Positions 35,901-47,900 of a stretch of DNA of 64,000 nt are shown piece by piece. The notes beneath the pieces were generated by a model. The model was given only the letters and a program-made list of their open reading frames with translations, had not been told where the DNA came from and made no database searches. The stretch lies in contig NC_087082.1 of the NCBI RefSeq assembly GCF_026151205.1, positions 8,874,901-8,938,900 of the forward strand, given 5' to 3'. Both the position numbers and the translations under genes were made by a program. Numbering within the stretch: position 1 is the stretch's first letter; each line of letters begins with the position of its first letter. The stretch comes from Bolinopsis microptera. Lineage: Eukaryota > Ctenophora > Tentaculata > Lobata > Bolinopsidae.

Positions 35901-38900
35901 CGTGGGCCTTTCTCCCTCGCTGGTTAAATTCTCGCAATTATCATTCGAAATAATATTCCATAGAGCACGGGTTGTCCTATTTCTGACCAGTCTGTTTGCA
36001 TTTGTCTATTTCTACTGTCTATTTCTCTCGAGGTCGTCTATTTCGGTTTCCTCTAAATATTTTGGATAGTATCCAATGGTAGGACCATATAGTGAGTTAC
36101 ATCGTCTTCATATGGCAATACACGAGCACGTGATGTCTGGCTTACTGAAACTCTAGTCTACTAGACGTTGCGTCCTTAACTAGGGGCTACTCTCCACACT
36201 CCAGACCTCCAACACTTCACCCCACGTCATGTGACCAGCCGCTCTAGATCTGACTAGATGTATCGGAAATAGAAATGAAATAGTCTGCTAGGCAATCCGA
36301 GAACGTCGTTGTAACGACAGTATATTGTTAATCAACTGAGATATATATAATATAGAGAGACGCTTATAATAGTGGTATATATTATGATATGTAATATTAT
36401 ATATCCACGTGGAGTAATCGTCACGGTGGTGGAATTAAAATGTGGGAAATGGAATGTGAATAAATCCTGCCTCTAAATTTGACTTTGAGCAGTTTAGGCT
36501 GGACGCTAAGTTACTTGCTGCTGATGTATGCGGTAACTTACAATACCATACTACTAAATTATAACAACTAAATAGATGAGAGAGAGAAAGAAACTATTGC
36601 TTTGAGTGTTGAGTCGTTGATGCTTCTCAGTTTTTTATCAGTTCTAAAAGAACCTGTATGTAGTGTACTGGTGATATCACGCCCTTCAGTCACTTCTCAA
36701 ACTGGGTGTAGCACCAGATTTATCCTCATTTTGTGTCCACGTTTACTGTGTCCCGCGCCGTTTTGGCGCCCTTGTTGTGTCCCGTAGCTTATAGATGATG
36801 TGTCCCTGATATTCAGGGCTGTTTGGTCGGGTTTGTTCCACATATCCAACACAGTGACACACACAAATGACCACTTTATCAACAAACCATCTCATTGTAC
36901 TCCAATTTGGTAACCTTGTATTGTGTGTCAATTAACCTTCCTTCCTTCCTGCCATGTTTCCTACCATTCAGTACATGGTGTCTCCAATACCCCGACCTCT
37001 CTCTCTCTCTCCTGTAGTATACTAACACTGTTACTTACTCACTCTCCTGCACTCTTTGTCACGCGTACACAATTACTTTATCTCATCGCTGTAGTCTGGA
37101 TGTCTGCACCGCTTGTCTGGTTTGGCTGATTGTTTGCTGGCTCATCCTCATCTTCACAATCATCAATATCAATTGCTTTTTGTCGTTTTTCATTATCTGA
37201 TCCCGTTGGTTACTTACTCGCGGTTGTAATTTTGTTCATGTTTGATTGTTGTTATTTTGATATGTATTTTGTGACGAGGTTTGCTAATCTTTTCTTCCAT
37301 TTTAGGCTACACTGCTACACCCTACAACAACTTTAATACCCTTCAAAGGTGGGTTCTACGTTACTTTTTCTTTATTTCAATTATTAGCCAGAGTAGAGTT
37401 ATCAAAAATATGTCGTAGGAAAAATGTTTAGAAAAGGTGATTACATAAATAAAGTAAAGGTTAAGTAAATGTTAAGTAAGGGGTAAGTAAAGCTACCATG
37501 TCATCGGTACAATTAAGATTGTCCTCCAAGAGGCTGCTGGTGGAAATAAGTTGAGGGAAAACCCTGAAAAAAATTCTTCCTTCCTATTGGCTAATCTTAA
37601 CATGGACATTTTTTCCATTGGAATTATTGTTCTTTAGAAAGATGAGTAAACGAGATATTGTTTCAGTCAGCTGCCAACACCCCCTGGATCTGATTCAGCT
37701 TATTCACCTGACCAACAAAACGGTAATAATTTTACATATCTTTACTTTACTTTAATATTAAATCAGTTATGATTATTCCAACATTGCGTTAGTCACTACA
37801 ATATATTCTGACGTAGTTGATCATGATCAGCATTGTTGCTGGTGTTGCCTCGTATCACTAACGTATAATAACATACCTACACATACACCTACTCAACATT
37901 TTAACGTTACTCAACCTTGCCGCGTTCAGAACATTGCCCCTAAAATTTCTCACAAATATGGTGTGCTGAGAGGGCACTCAAATTGAGACTTATAGAGACT
38001 TGATAAGGTGTGTAAGAATGCTGCTACAGTGTGTCACACCAGTGTGTATCAGACCTTGTTCAGCGTTACTCCACCCCATTTTCACTTCCTACCCCCAAGT
38101 TAAAACTCGGTCCCCCTGGCCGTGCAAGGCGCTCAGGTCGATTACCACGTCGTACCACCCACCCTCCCTCCCTCTCTCCCTCCCTACACCCCACACAGCC
38201 CCCCTTACCCGCGAATTAACGATAATCATATCTGTAATTTTATCACACGTGTTCATCAATTCTGTTATATATTTTCTGCTTTGCCCCTGTTTCAAGAGAT
38301 TGGTTTAATTCGTAACACCCGCTTGCTGAGTCGCTTATAATTATACACTTTTCTCTTTGGCTGCGTCCCACCACGTTACACACCATGGGCTGATTAGGCA
38401 AAGTCAGAGCCGCGAACTCGGCCATTTCTCATTAAAATACCGAACTCCACCAGGTACAGAATTGCTGTAAAAGTCAGTGGTAAAAAGTAAAATATATGAA
38501 ATTAGGGATGTTGTAAGGTTTCTTATCAGTGAGTATGTGGCTGCTGATCAGGAGAGGATTGGTTATAGGACATACTGGACCACCAACATATCCGCTTTGT
38601 GTTGGTGCAAGAGTAGCGTAAGATACCTGGTACGTAACGGGGATGGTTGGAGTTGCGCATGTGCCGATATAGCCCACATTTTTAGTCCGGCATGGAGAGT
38701 GTTGGGTAGAGCTAAGTAAATCCGCGTATGATTCGAGGGCACTGGCACGGGAAGAGATCTGCCAATGTTCCGACTTTCTGAACAATCAACGACATGTTGA
38801 GCTATCAAACCTCTGGGCGGTGTGGTGCTAGGCGCGCAATAATCTGCAGCTGTTGAATCCAATTATATTGAGGAGACACTCTGTGGTTGTAGTCTACGTC

Positions 38901-41900
38901 AAAACCAGGAAAATCTAGCCTTCCAACTCCAGCCAACCTGTTGGAACCAACTGTAAGACAGTTTCTTGCCTTGTAGTGTAAAACATTAACGTCGGCACTA
39001 CGCTTAGACTTCCAGCCTGTGCGCGGTTGCGGAGTTCCAGGCACGCCGGTCACTGGGTCCCAGGTTCAAACATCGGGTAGGGCACTTCCTTTGATTTCCT
39101 CTGTCATGCGGTGAGTGGTACGTTAGTCAGGAGTAGGTTACGGTACGCTCTGACAGGCAGTTTGAAACTTCTGTAGGGCAACTAGAACTCACCACTAGGC
39201 AATTGTATACACGGGGGTATATTGGAGTACAGCACAGCATTACTCACCGATTACGGGAAAAGGTAACGGCTTGGGGTTAGATTTCAGAATATCGTCCGTC
39301 AAGCCGCTAATATCGGCTTCTTTTTGTAATTTGTAAAGTTGTAACCGTTATGTTTCTTCTGGTCCAAAACCTGTCATCCCACAAAGGATAGGATTGTATG
39401 ATTTCTTCGGAGTTAACCCTGGGGCTATAACTTAGACCTGAACTAGTAAACAGTAAGTCGCAACTCTTCTTTTTTTCCTAGATCGGCACGTATTTGTCTC
39501 TAACTGATCACTAGTTGTCCTCTACGACCAGTAGTTCTAGAGTGTTCCAGTTCCGTCTTTGTCGTAAACGTTATGTCATGAAAATAGGGCTTTAAGACGC
39601 CCAAAACTCCCACTAATATGTTTGTGTGTTGAGTATCTAATGCCAGGCCAGAGAAAACTGACGCTGAAATTAACTGATAATATTTTTCAGGATATTACAG
39701 CCCCGAGCAGATAGCGGCCGATGCACTAAGCTACAACCAGTGTATGCAGAGTGCAGAAAACTCGCAAATACCGAGCACAACAGTATTACATCAGGGTACC
39801 CAGCTTGGTCACCCTTCTAACCTGTCACCCGTCAACCAGGTTGGTAACTTAGTAACTGAGTTGGTAACTTAGTAACCAGATCAGTAAATACCGAGCACAA
39901 CAGTATTACATCAGTTTATTCAGCTTGGTCACTGTTCTAAGCTATCACCCGTCTACCAAGTTGGTAACTTAGTAACGAGATTGGTAGCTTAGTAACTACA
40001 ATTAAGTAACCACTAACCAGGCTGATACCGTAATTATCAGATTTATAACCAAACATCCATATCTGTAAGAAAGTAATAGTTTTGTATCTGTAACTAAGTT
40101 TAATATCTGTAACTAAGTAATAGTTTTGTATCTGTAACTAAGTTTAATATCTGTAACTAAGTAATAGTTCGATAATTCATTATTCACCACTCACCAGGTT
40201 TTACAGCTTAGTAACTGAATAATTAACCAAGCTACTTAAGTACTGTAAAACTGTTAGCTGCGCCTGACTGACTGGACTAAATATTGTTGTGGCGCCATCA
40301 TGTCTCACTTAAACCTACCCCGTGGAATACTGTGCTAACTTTAAGCCAACACGTACTCTTATAAAGACTGAATATGCTAATTTAGTCGGCATTCAGATGA
40401 ATGATTTATGTTTTTATTTCAAAGGTTGCGTTAATTAACAGACATTTTTCCACAAAAGAACTTGCTCTTTTGAATAACATGTTTTGGATAGAACGTCCTG
40501 GCACCGCACAACTCGCTAGTTTATTAGCTTGTGAACAAACGTCGTTTTCACTTGGAGATAGTGTGGCCTTGTACTTATTATTATAAATAAGAAGTGGTTC
40601 TGATCACCAAATTCTTGTCACTTTCCAGGAGTACACCACCGATCATATTGAACATAACGCTATCCTTTCTTTGTCTACTGATTTGGTTTTTCTTGAACCG
40701 CTCCAATGCTTTGTACAGTATTATCTTATCACTGTTGGGATCAATTATTTTCCTTTCTTGACCTACTCAAATCTTTATTTCGAACCGGAATGAACTTTTA
40801 CATGTCCAAATAAAATTGTTGTTTCTCTAAAATGAATACTGTAATATTCGAGGCGTTCTAAGGATCTCAATTCTAATATTATATCCATTATCGTTTTCAC
40901 GGATAATTTCTAAGGCATCTCTCTCTTTCTTAGTCTTTATACAGCATGGGGTATGATACGCCTACAATTAACCGAGTAAAATGTGTTCAAAACTCAAAAA
41001 AAAAGAAATCCAGCGCATTTTAACTGGCCGTACGCTGTATGTTTTTGTAGCTCAACTAAAACTGGGCAGCATACGATGTCAACTCAGTTACTACTTTACT
41101 GGGACCCATATAACTGAGCGTTAGATGCTGTTAAATTGTCACATATTGATCTCATGATATGCTAGTCGCGTGGATACTAGTGATAGTTAAACATCCGCAT
41201 AATTGATACGGAGTAGCGTGTAATATATGGTATGAGGTAATGAATAATATATTCACTGAATTATACAGACGGACAGTTCCAGTAAATTAAAATAGTCGGT
41301 TTTCCTTATCTGCGTCGGGGTGTTTTTTATTACGAAACTGTAACGTGTTAGCATATTCAATTGTACAGTGCAGTAAAACGGTTCCGTTTACACAAATGGT
41401 GTAACAGGTTTCGAAACGGCGTGATACTTAGCTCAAGCCTTTTATTCCGACGATAACTACACTAAAACTTAGGGATATATATTGAATTGTGTGTAACTTA
41501 AATCCGGCCCGGTGTATGCGGTTTCATGCGGTTTTCGTAACTAAATGACACTTTAAGTATCGTGGATTAAACACTTTAAAAAACCTTATGCAGCAAGTTG
41601 CTTGTCTTTTATTAACATGTTTCTGACACGGTTGTTCTCTTTTACAGCAGGTATCGCCACCTCAGCAAGTGTCGCCTGTACAAGGGACCATGACGAGCAA
41701 CCTGACCCCTCCCACACAACTCAATACCCTCTTCATGGTGAGTAGTTGGTAACTTAGTAACCAATTTGGTAACTTAGTATTTTAGTTGTTTCTCAGTTTC
41801 CTCTAAAAGTCACCTCATGGTCTAAACCTGGAAATGTTTGTGCCATCTTCAGTTGATTGCACAACTTCTCATACATTCCCATACATAGTATCATGCCCTT

Positions 41901-44900
41901 TTTTACTCTAAAGTCTTAGTCTAGCGTATTCCATTAAACACATGTTTTCAGCGCATGCAGCAGGATGCACGACTAGCCCACTGCACCGCGGAGCAGCAAC
42001 AGCGCCTGCTACTGCAACATGAGCAGGAAACAGCTCGGAGACTGAGCCACATGGGTAACATTGCAGGGAACATTGCTGGTTATGGACAGGCTTTACCAAC
42101 CATTGAGATCAACCGTGTGGGAAAGAAGCGCAAGATGGAATCACCAGCTCAAACGATTAAATCGGAGCCTGGTGGCAAAGGTCAGCCTGAGCATGGTAAT
42201 GTGTCTTTTTTCTTTCTAAAAACTGCGTCGAAAACTCAGTAGATTGTCCAAGGGGTCAAGGGTTCTACTATAATTTGCATTCTCTTATTTTAAACAACAA
42301 CAAAAAACAAAGCCTTATTCCTTGATTGTGCTTTTATTTACTGTATTGCTCTCTTGCTGAACTTTGTTCTAAAAGTCTAAAGCCCGGAATATTCCCTCTA
42401 AGATTTTGCATCCTTATTACTCCCAAAAAGCTTATACTCTTAAAGAAAGTTGAAAATGATTTAGAATTGCTCTAGCTGTCTGCTGTAATCTCACCTAACA
42501 TCAACATATTTTCAGAATACAGTGATGTTGATCAGGAGACGTCTGAGAACTACAGATCGCTTCCATGGACTGATTACAACAAAGACAAATGGGCACTTAT
42601 GCTGGACGCTAACTGCAGGCCTATGTAAGTACAAACTACAACCGGAGCATCCCTTCACCCTCTACACGATTTGCTAAAGTCTTGTTATTGTCTGTAACGC
42701 GCGGTTCTAATTGTAGAATTTGTACTAAAAGGACCTTCAAATATATTTACATTAACAATTGCGCGGCTTCAATGCGCGCGTTGTTAATTAAATTAATTTG
42801 ATATTCAAACATGTGCGCTGCTCCGCTTCATTCGATTTCGATTGTTTGAGCAGTTTGAGCATCCCTTTGAAATAATTAATTCCCGCAGATCTGGATTTAA
42901 GTACACAGTCAGTGCTGATAAGGGGTTTGTTCACTCCGAGGCCCATTCAGCGTTCGTTAGTCAAAAGAAGAACCACTTCCAAGTTACCGTCACTGCTTAC
43001 GGCTTCAGTAGTCCCAAGTTCATCAAAACTGACGTAAGTGTTTACTATAGAAATTCCCAATTAATTTCGGAATTTTTCCTTAAGACGTTTCATTATGATT
43101 GTTCATGTTCAATATTCAAGAAAATTGGGATAATTCTAACAAATTCTAACAATAAACTCATTACAGAACACCGTATCTGAGATCAGAGCTTTCTATGTCA
43201 CTCTGTTTGGGTTCAAGAACGAGAGCAAGAATCAGATTATTCCCATCAACCAGAGTACGGTTGAACGACAGAAGTACTGCCTTGATCCCCAGAGGTTAGT
43301 TAAATTCGAAATATTATATTTATTTCAAACCATCTGATCTATAATAGCCACAGTAATCTGACAATGATAAACTGGTTCATGTGTCTAATGAAACTGGCTT
43401 ATCAATTCCATAAGTTATTATTTTTGGAAAGTAAGGTGTCGATATCTTTAACTACACTGTTCGTTTTTTTTGTTTTAAACACTTCTAGTTCTACCTAGGT
43501 CCTAGCTACCTCCTAAGAAATTCTAGTAAAAACAAACTTATTTTATAGCTGGTTACTATATTAGCCTACTTTTTTTGCAAATTATCAGCAATACAAGTTT
43601 CTCACAAAACAAATTGAATGTAACCGGACTCAAACTAATTGATGGTTTGAATTCTGCGACTAATACTCTGTTTTCTACAACGTAAATCTAAATCTCTTCT
43701 TCACCAGGGTTGATTTCCATAACGGTAGTCTGACCAAGACGATTCCCCGTCTTCACTTCAGTGCTACCACAGAAAACAACATGAGAAAGAAAGGAAAACC
43801 CAATCCCAACCAGAGGTTTGTAAATTTACTCATGTTTTTGTTGGGTGTTACGGATATTTTAGTCCGAGACAGCTCCATCTTTTTATCTCGACTGATCTCA
43901 GCGGTCATAGTAATGAAGTTTGAAAAGTAGTTTGCAACGCCCAGCACGATAAACCTCAAGTGAGATCTACTGTGACCTGCTCTACTAGCAGCCCTCTCAA
44001 GTGGTGTCACTTGGCGATGCTCTTACGTGGTGTCACTTGGTACTGTGGAGAAGACTAACTTGTATTTTGTCAGGTTCTTCTCCCTGGTGGTTTCATTAGA
44101 AGCGGAGACTACTAACGGACAGAAGCACTGCCTGGCCGCGTGTATCAGCGAGAGGATCATCGTCAGAGCTAGCTCTCCTTCCAACTTCGACCTGGAACAG
44201 CAGCTCTGGGAGAGAGTAGACAACAGTTCCATCCGATACATGGTCAGTAGTAGACATGTTTATCGTAAATCCGTCTCGTTATTCCTTCGTAGGTTGGCTC
44301 CTGGGTTTAACTCATAAGAATGATAATTAATATTTTACGCCGTACAAGCTCCTTACCTGTTTAATATGTCATTCTCCAATAATTATTTTATTATTTTATA
44401 ACATATTAATTCCCGATCAACAACGTTGGTTGACACCTAATTCAATTCGTGCTACAACAAACTTGACACTCGAATATCGGTTCAACAAAAAGCCTGTTAC
44501 TCTTATATATCTGTTCAACAACTTACCTGTTACTCTTAAACCTGTAATTCGGTCCAACAGCCAACCTGTTACACTTTAACTTTTCGCACTTATCACCACT
44601 CCACAACTCCTTCAAAACCCCTGGCGCGAAATATTAACCTCTCACGTTTTGTCAGGGTAACGTGGGTATCAACATAGAGCGGCCGGACCACGCGACACTG
44701 GCTGTCGGCGGAAACGTGCTGGTGTCAGGTACACTAAACCACTACTCCGACCAGAGGGTCAAGGAAAATATCACCATCGCAGACTGCAAGGAAGAGCTAC
44801 AGAAAGTTAAGCAGCTGAACCTCTACAACTATTCGTACACTGATGAGTTCTGTGATTACAGTAATATCGACCAGCCGGAACAGTTTGGTGTACTGGCACA

Positions 44901-47900
44901 GGAGGTGAGGACAGTAACTAAAGATTGATGATGACATTTTTATTCTGATAAAAAGTTAGAAAAAACGATGTTTTTTACGGTAGTTTAATAAAACTTCAAA
45001 ACCATCTGTACCTGGATTTAAATGGTTAAAATCCTTGCAGGTGCAAAACATCCTTCCTGATGCTGTCCGCAACAACGGAGCTGCAACCCTCGAGAGTGGA
45101 AAGATCGAGAATGTCTTGACGGTGAACAAGGAGAGAATCTACATGGCAGGGGTCGGGGCTGTGAAGGAGCTGAGCGGAATTACTGATAACATCATAGACA
45201 AGATTGACGAGCTCGAACAGGTACGTCATGAAACAAACTGTTTCGCTGTACCATAATATTAGATTTGCGTGACAAACTTTAAATTCTGTACTCTGCACAG
45301 TTACTGCTCGGACGAAAATATCACTATGTTGCAATGCAAGCTGCAGCAGTTAAATTAAGAGATGTATCTCATCCTGACAGCCTCCCCCGACAGGTGAACA
45401 CTAACCTGGTGGACAGATTCAAGAGAAGGTTTGGCAGTAAGAGCACCCTCAATTCTAACTTCACCAAGTACAGCAAACAGAAACGGGGCCTCTTCTCATC
45501 CAATGGTTAGTTTTAGTTCGTTGATAATAATTTATGTATTGGTTTTATTTGTTTGCAGTGAACATGAATCTGTATTGCTGCAAGTTCCTTAATCCTGTTA
45601 TTTCATATAACATAGAGTTTGGCCATTCGTCTGCAGTGCTCTCGTTTTGATAAATTATCATAGGTTTCATTTATGTTTGATAGAAGTTTGGGTTGAAAAG
45701 ACTCGGCATAGAAATTGCTACAACACTATATTGGTGAAATGCTAATAATGGCCCTTTGTAGAATATTGAATTATTGCGATGTGCCCCCCCCCCCCCCCGA
45801 CTTGATAGCAAAACCCCCGGTTGACACGAAAGTCTCGTATGTGATTGTAGTCTAGCTGACTGCTGAGTAGAGGTTGATGAAATCAAGGCTTGTGCTGATG
45901 AGCCCATGATCAATGGTTAGAAGCAGGATAGCTTGGCTCCGATCCAACTAATTTTATAAAACCTGGCCGGATACTAAGATTCCTCATTCCTGCGGATGAT
46001 ACCCGGATTCCTCATGGTGACAAATGGGCAATGGCTCATTTCGCAGACATTACCCCACTTCATGGTTGTGGAACACGTTCAGCAGCAACCCCCAGCGATT
46101 AGGTGTAATGGAACCGCAACATAGCACGTCATACGCCAAACATTTATAGATTTTCACAGGTATAAGGGCCGGGGTGGGCGCATGTCGAGATGTAGAGGGA
46201 GCTGGCAGACCGTACAATTACCTCCAAATTCCTGGAGCACCCAGGGTAAATCCAATATCTGTATTATCCTGCCCTGGTGGTACTGACTAGCTCTCACTTA
46301 TATGGGTGTCCGGGCAAGTCACGTGCGCTCTGTAGACAATCAGTGTGTGGCACGTGATCCGATCTGCAGACAGTCTCGGTGTGCTTGGAGCTGAGTAGCT
46401 CGGGTTATCACCAAACGGGCACGCAGAAACTCCCTCCCTCAACCTGTAAATCGATAGGTTTTAGGTGGTGCGGGCTTTTGCATATTGTCAAGTCTGTTGA
46501 AGCTGCTGGAGTCCGTACGTTGTTGTATTTGCCTTTATTTGACCGGAGTTTGAGTGTTTTGGGTTGTGATAGTTCTGCCTACATTTTAAACTTGAGGTGC
46601 GTTGTTGGAATGTGCTTGTCGACTCCGGCAACCTTTGAGGCCTGGAAAGATGACACTATATATTCGTGCTGCATCATAACTTCGGGTCACAGATTGCACA
46701 CGAGGAGTGGGCATTAAGAATGTGCATAATTTCGATATTTATAGATTAAATAAGGCTGCAATTCGCATTATTCAATATCACTTCTTTTAACACAATGTGT
46801 CATATCAGTATATGCCACAAAATATTATTGCATTTGCGAGTCAACTAATATTATTGCCAAATATTAGTTAACTTTCAACCTATTCCTTAATTCATCTCTC
46901 CACCGGTTTTGTTCTATACTCACCACTATTATACTCACCACTTTACGCACCACTCTTCCTTCCCTATACTCACCACTCTACTCACCACTATACTCACCAC
47001 TATACTCACCACTATACTTACCACTCTACTCACCACTATACTCACCACTTTACTCACCACTATACTCACCACTATACTCACCACTCTACTCACCACTATA
47101 CTCACCACTATACTCACCACTATACTCACCACTATACTCACCACTATACTCACCACTATACTCACCACTCTACTCACCACTATACTCACCACTATACTCA
47201 CCACTATACTCACCACTATACTCACCACTTTACTCACCACTATACTCACCACTATACTCACCACTATACTCACCACTTTACTCACCACAATACTCACCAC
47301 TATACTCACCACTCTTCTTCCCTAGACTCCATCCAGTCAACCTACAGCGTGAGACGATCTCTGAAGATGATGCAGAAAGCAGTTTGTGCCCTTTCTGGCG
47401 TGGTAATCCTATGTTTGGCTGCCATCGTCTGCCTCTTTGTCGTCATGCATAACAACGCCAGCATCGTCTCGTCTCATCACGACGAACTACAGATGCCTAC
47501 TGAGTCAACGAGAAGAAACGTGGTGAGTTAGAGTAGTGTAAACCTTCTCTAGTGCTTCAATAATACTAATTACAAATAATTTTGTGCCATGGCAAACACT
47601 TTATCTTATTTTTCACTGAATCAAAATGTTCATCCAGTTTATAAACCAAAGACACTCTATTTAACGTATGCCCTCCCTCAGTCAACAAAACCACAACGTG
47701 GCGCGACGGTGACGCCCCGGAAAACGTACGGACCCAACACTACCACACCGGGTCCTCCTATAGACTACTTTGCAACCATGGGCTGTGACATCACATCATT
47801 CCCTGGTCTGTCTTCTGCCAATGTCAAAGTTCAGTACTCTAGGAGTCAAAAGAGGTTGGACTGTAAATACTCCATTAGTATGTCCCCGGAGGAATTCTAC

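Larger units (their letters stand above)
25828..37305 (+). other. Proposed MYRF intron 1 (about 11.5 kb)
   Basis: No coding exon is recognised between the proposed first exon and 37306. It holds microsatellites, two-copy tandem repeats (28150-28225; GGTCACAGTGT units at 29590-29705), an inverted repeat at 33.5 kb and many CACGTG sites. Alternative first exons may hide here, for example near the GC-rich stretch at 28.95-29.2 kb or the E-box cluster at 35.5-35.9 kb. Confidence 0.5.

Noticed and set aside
38474-39053. Several overlapping minus-strand frames of 80-100 codons
   Set aside because: GC-richer, repeat-like segment inside a MYRF intron leading into a SINE-like sequence; no protein motif.
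46909-47325. 138- and 125-codon LTTI / VVSI repeat frames
   Set aside because: By-products of the minisatellite inside a MYRF intron.
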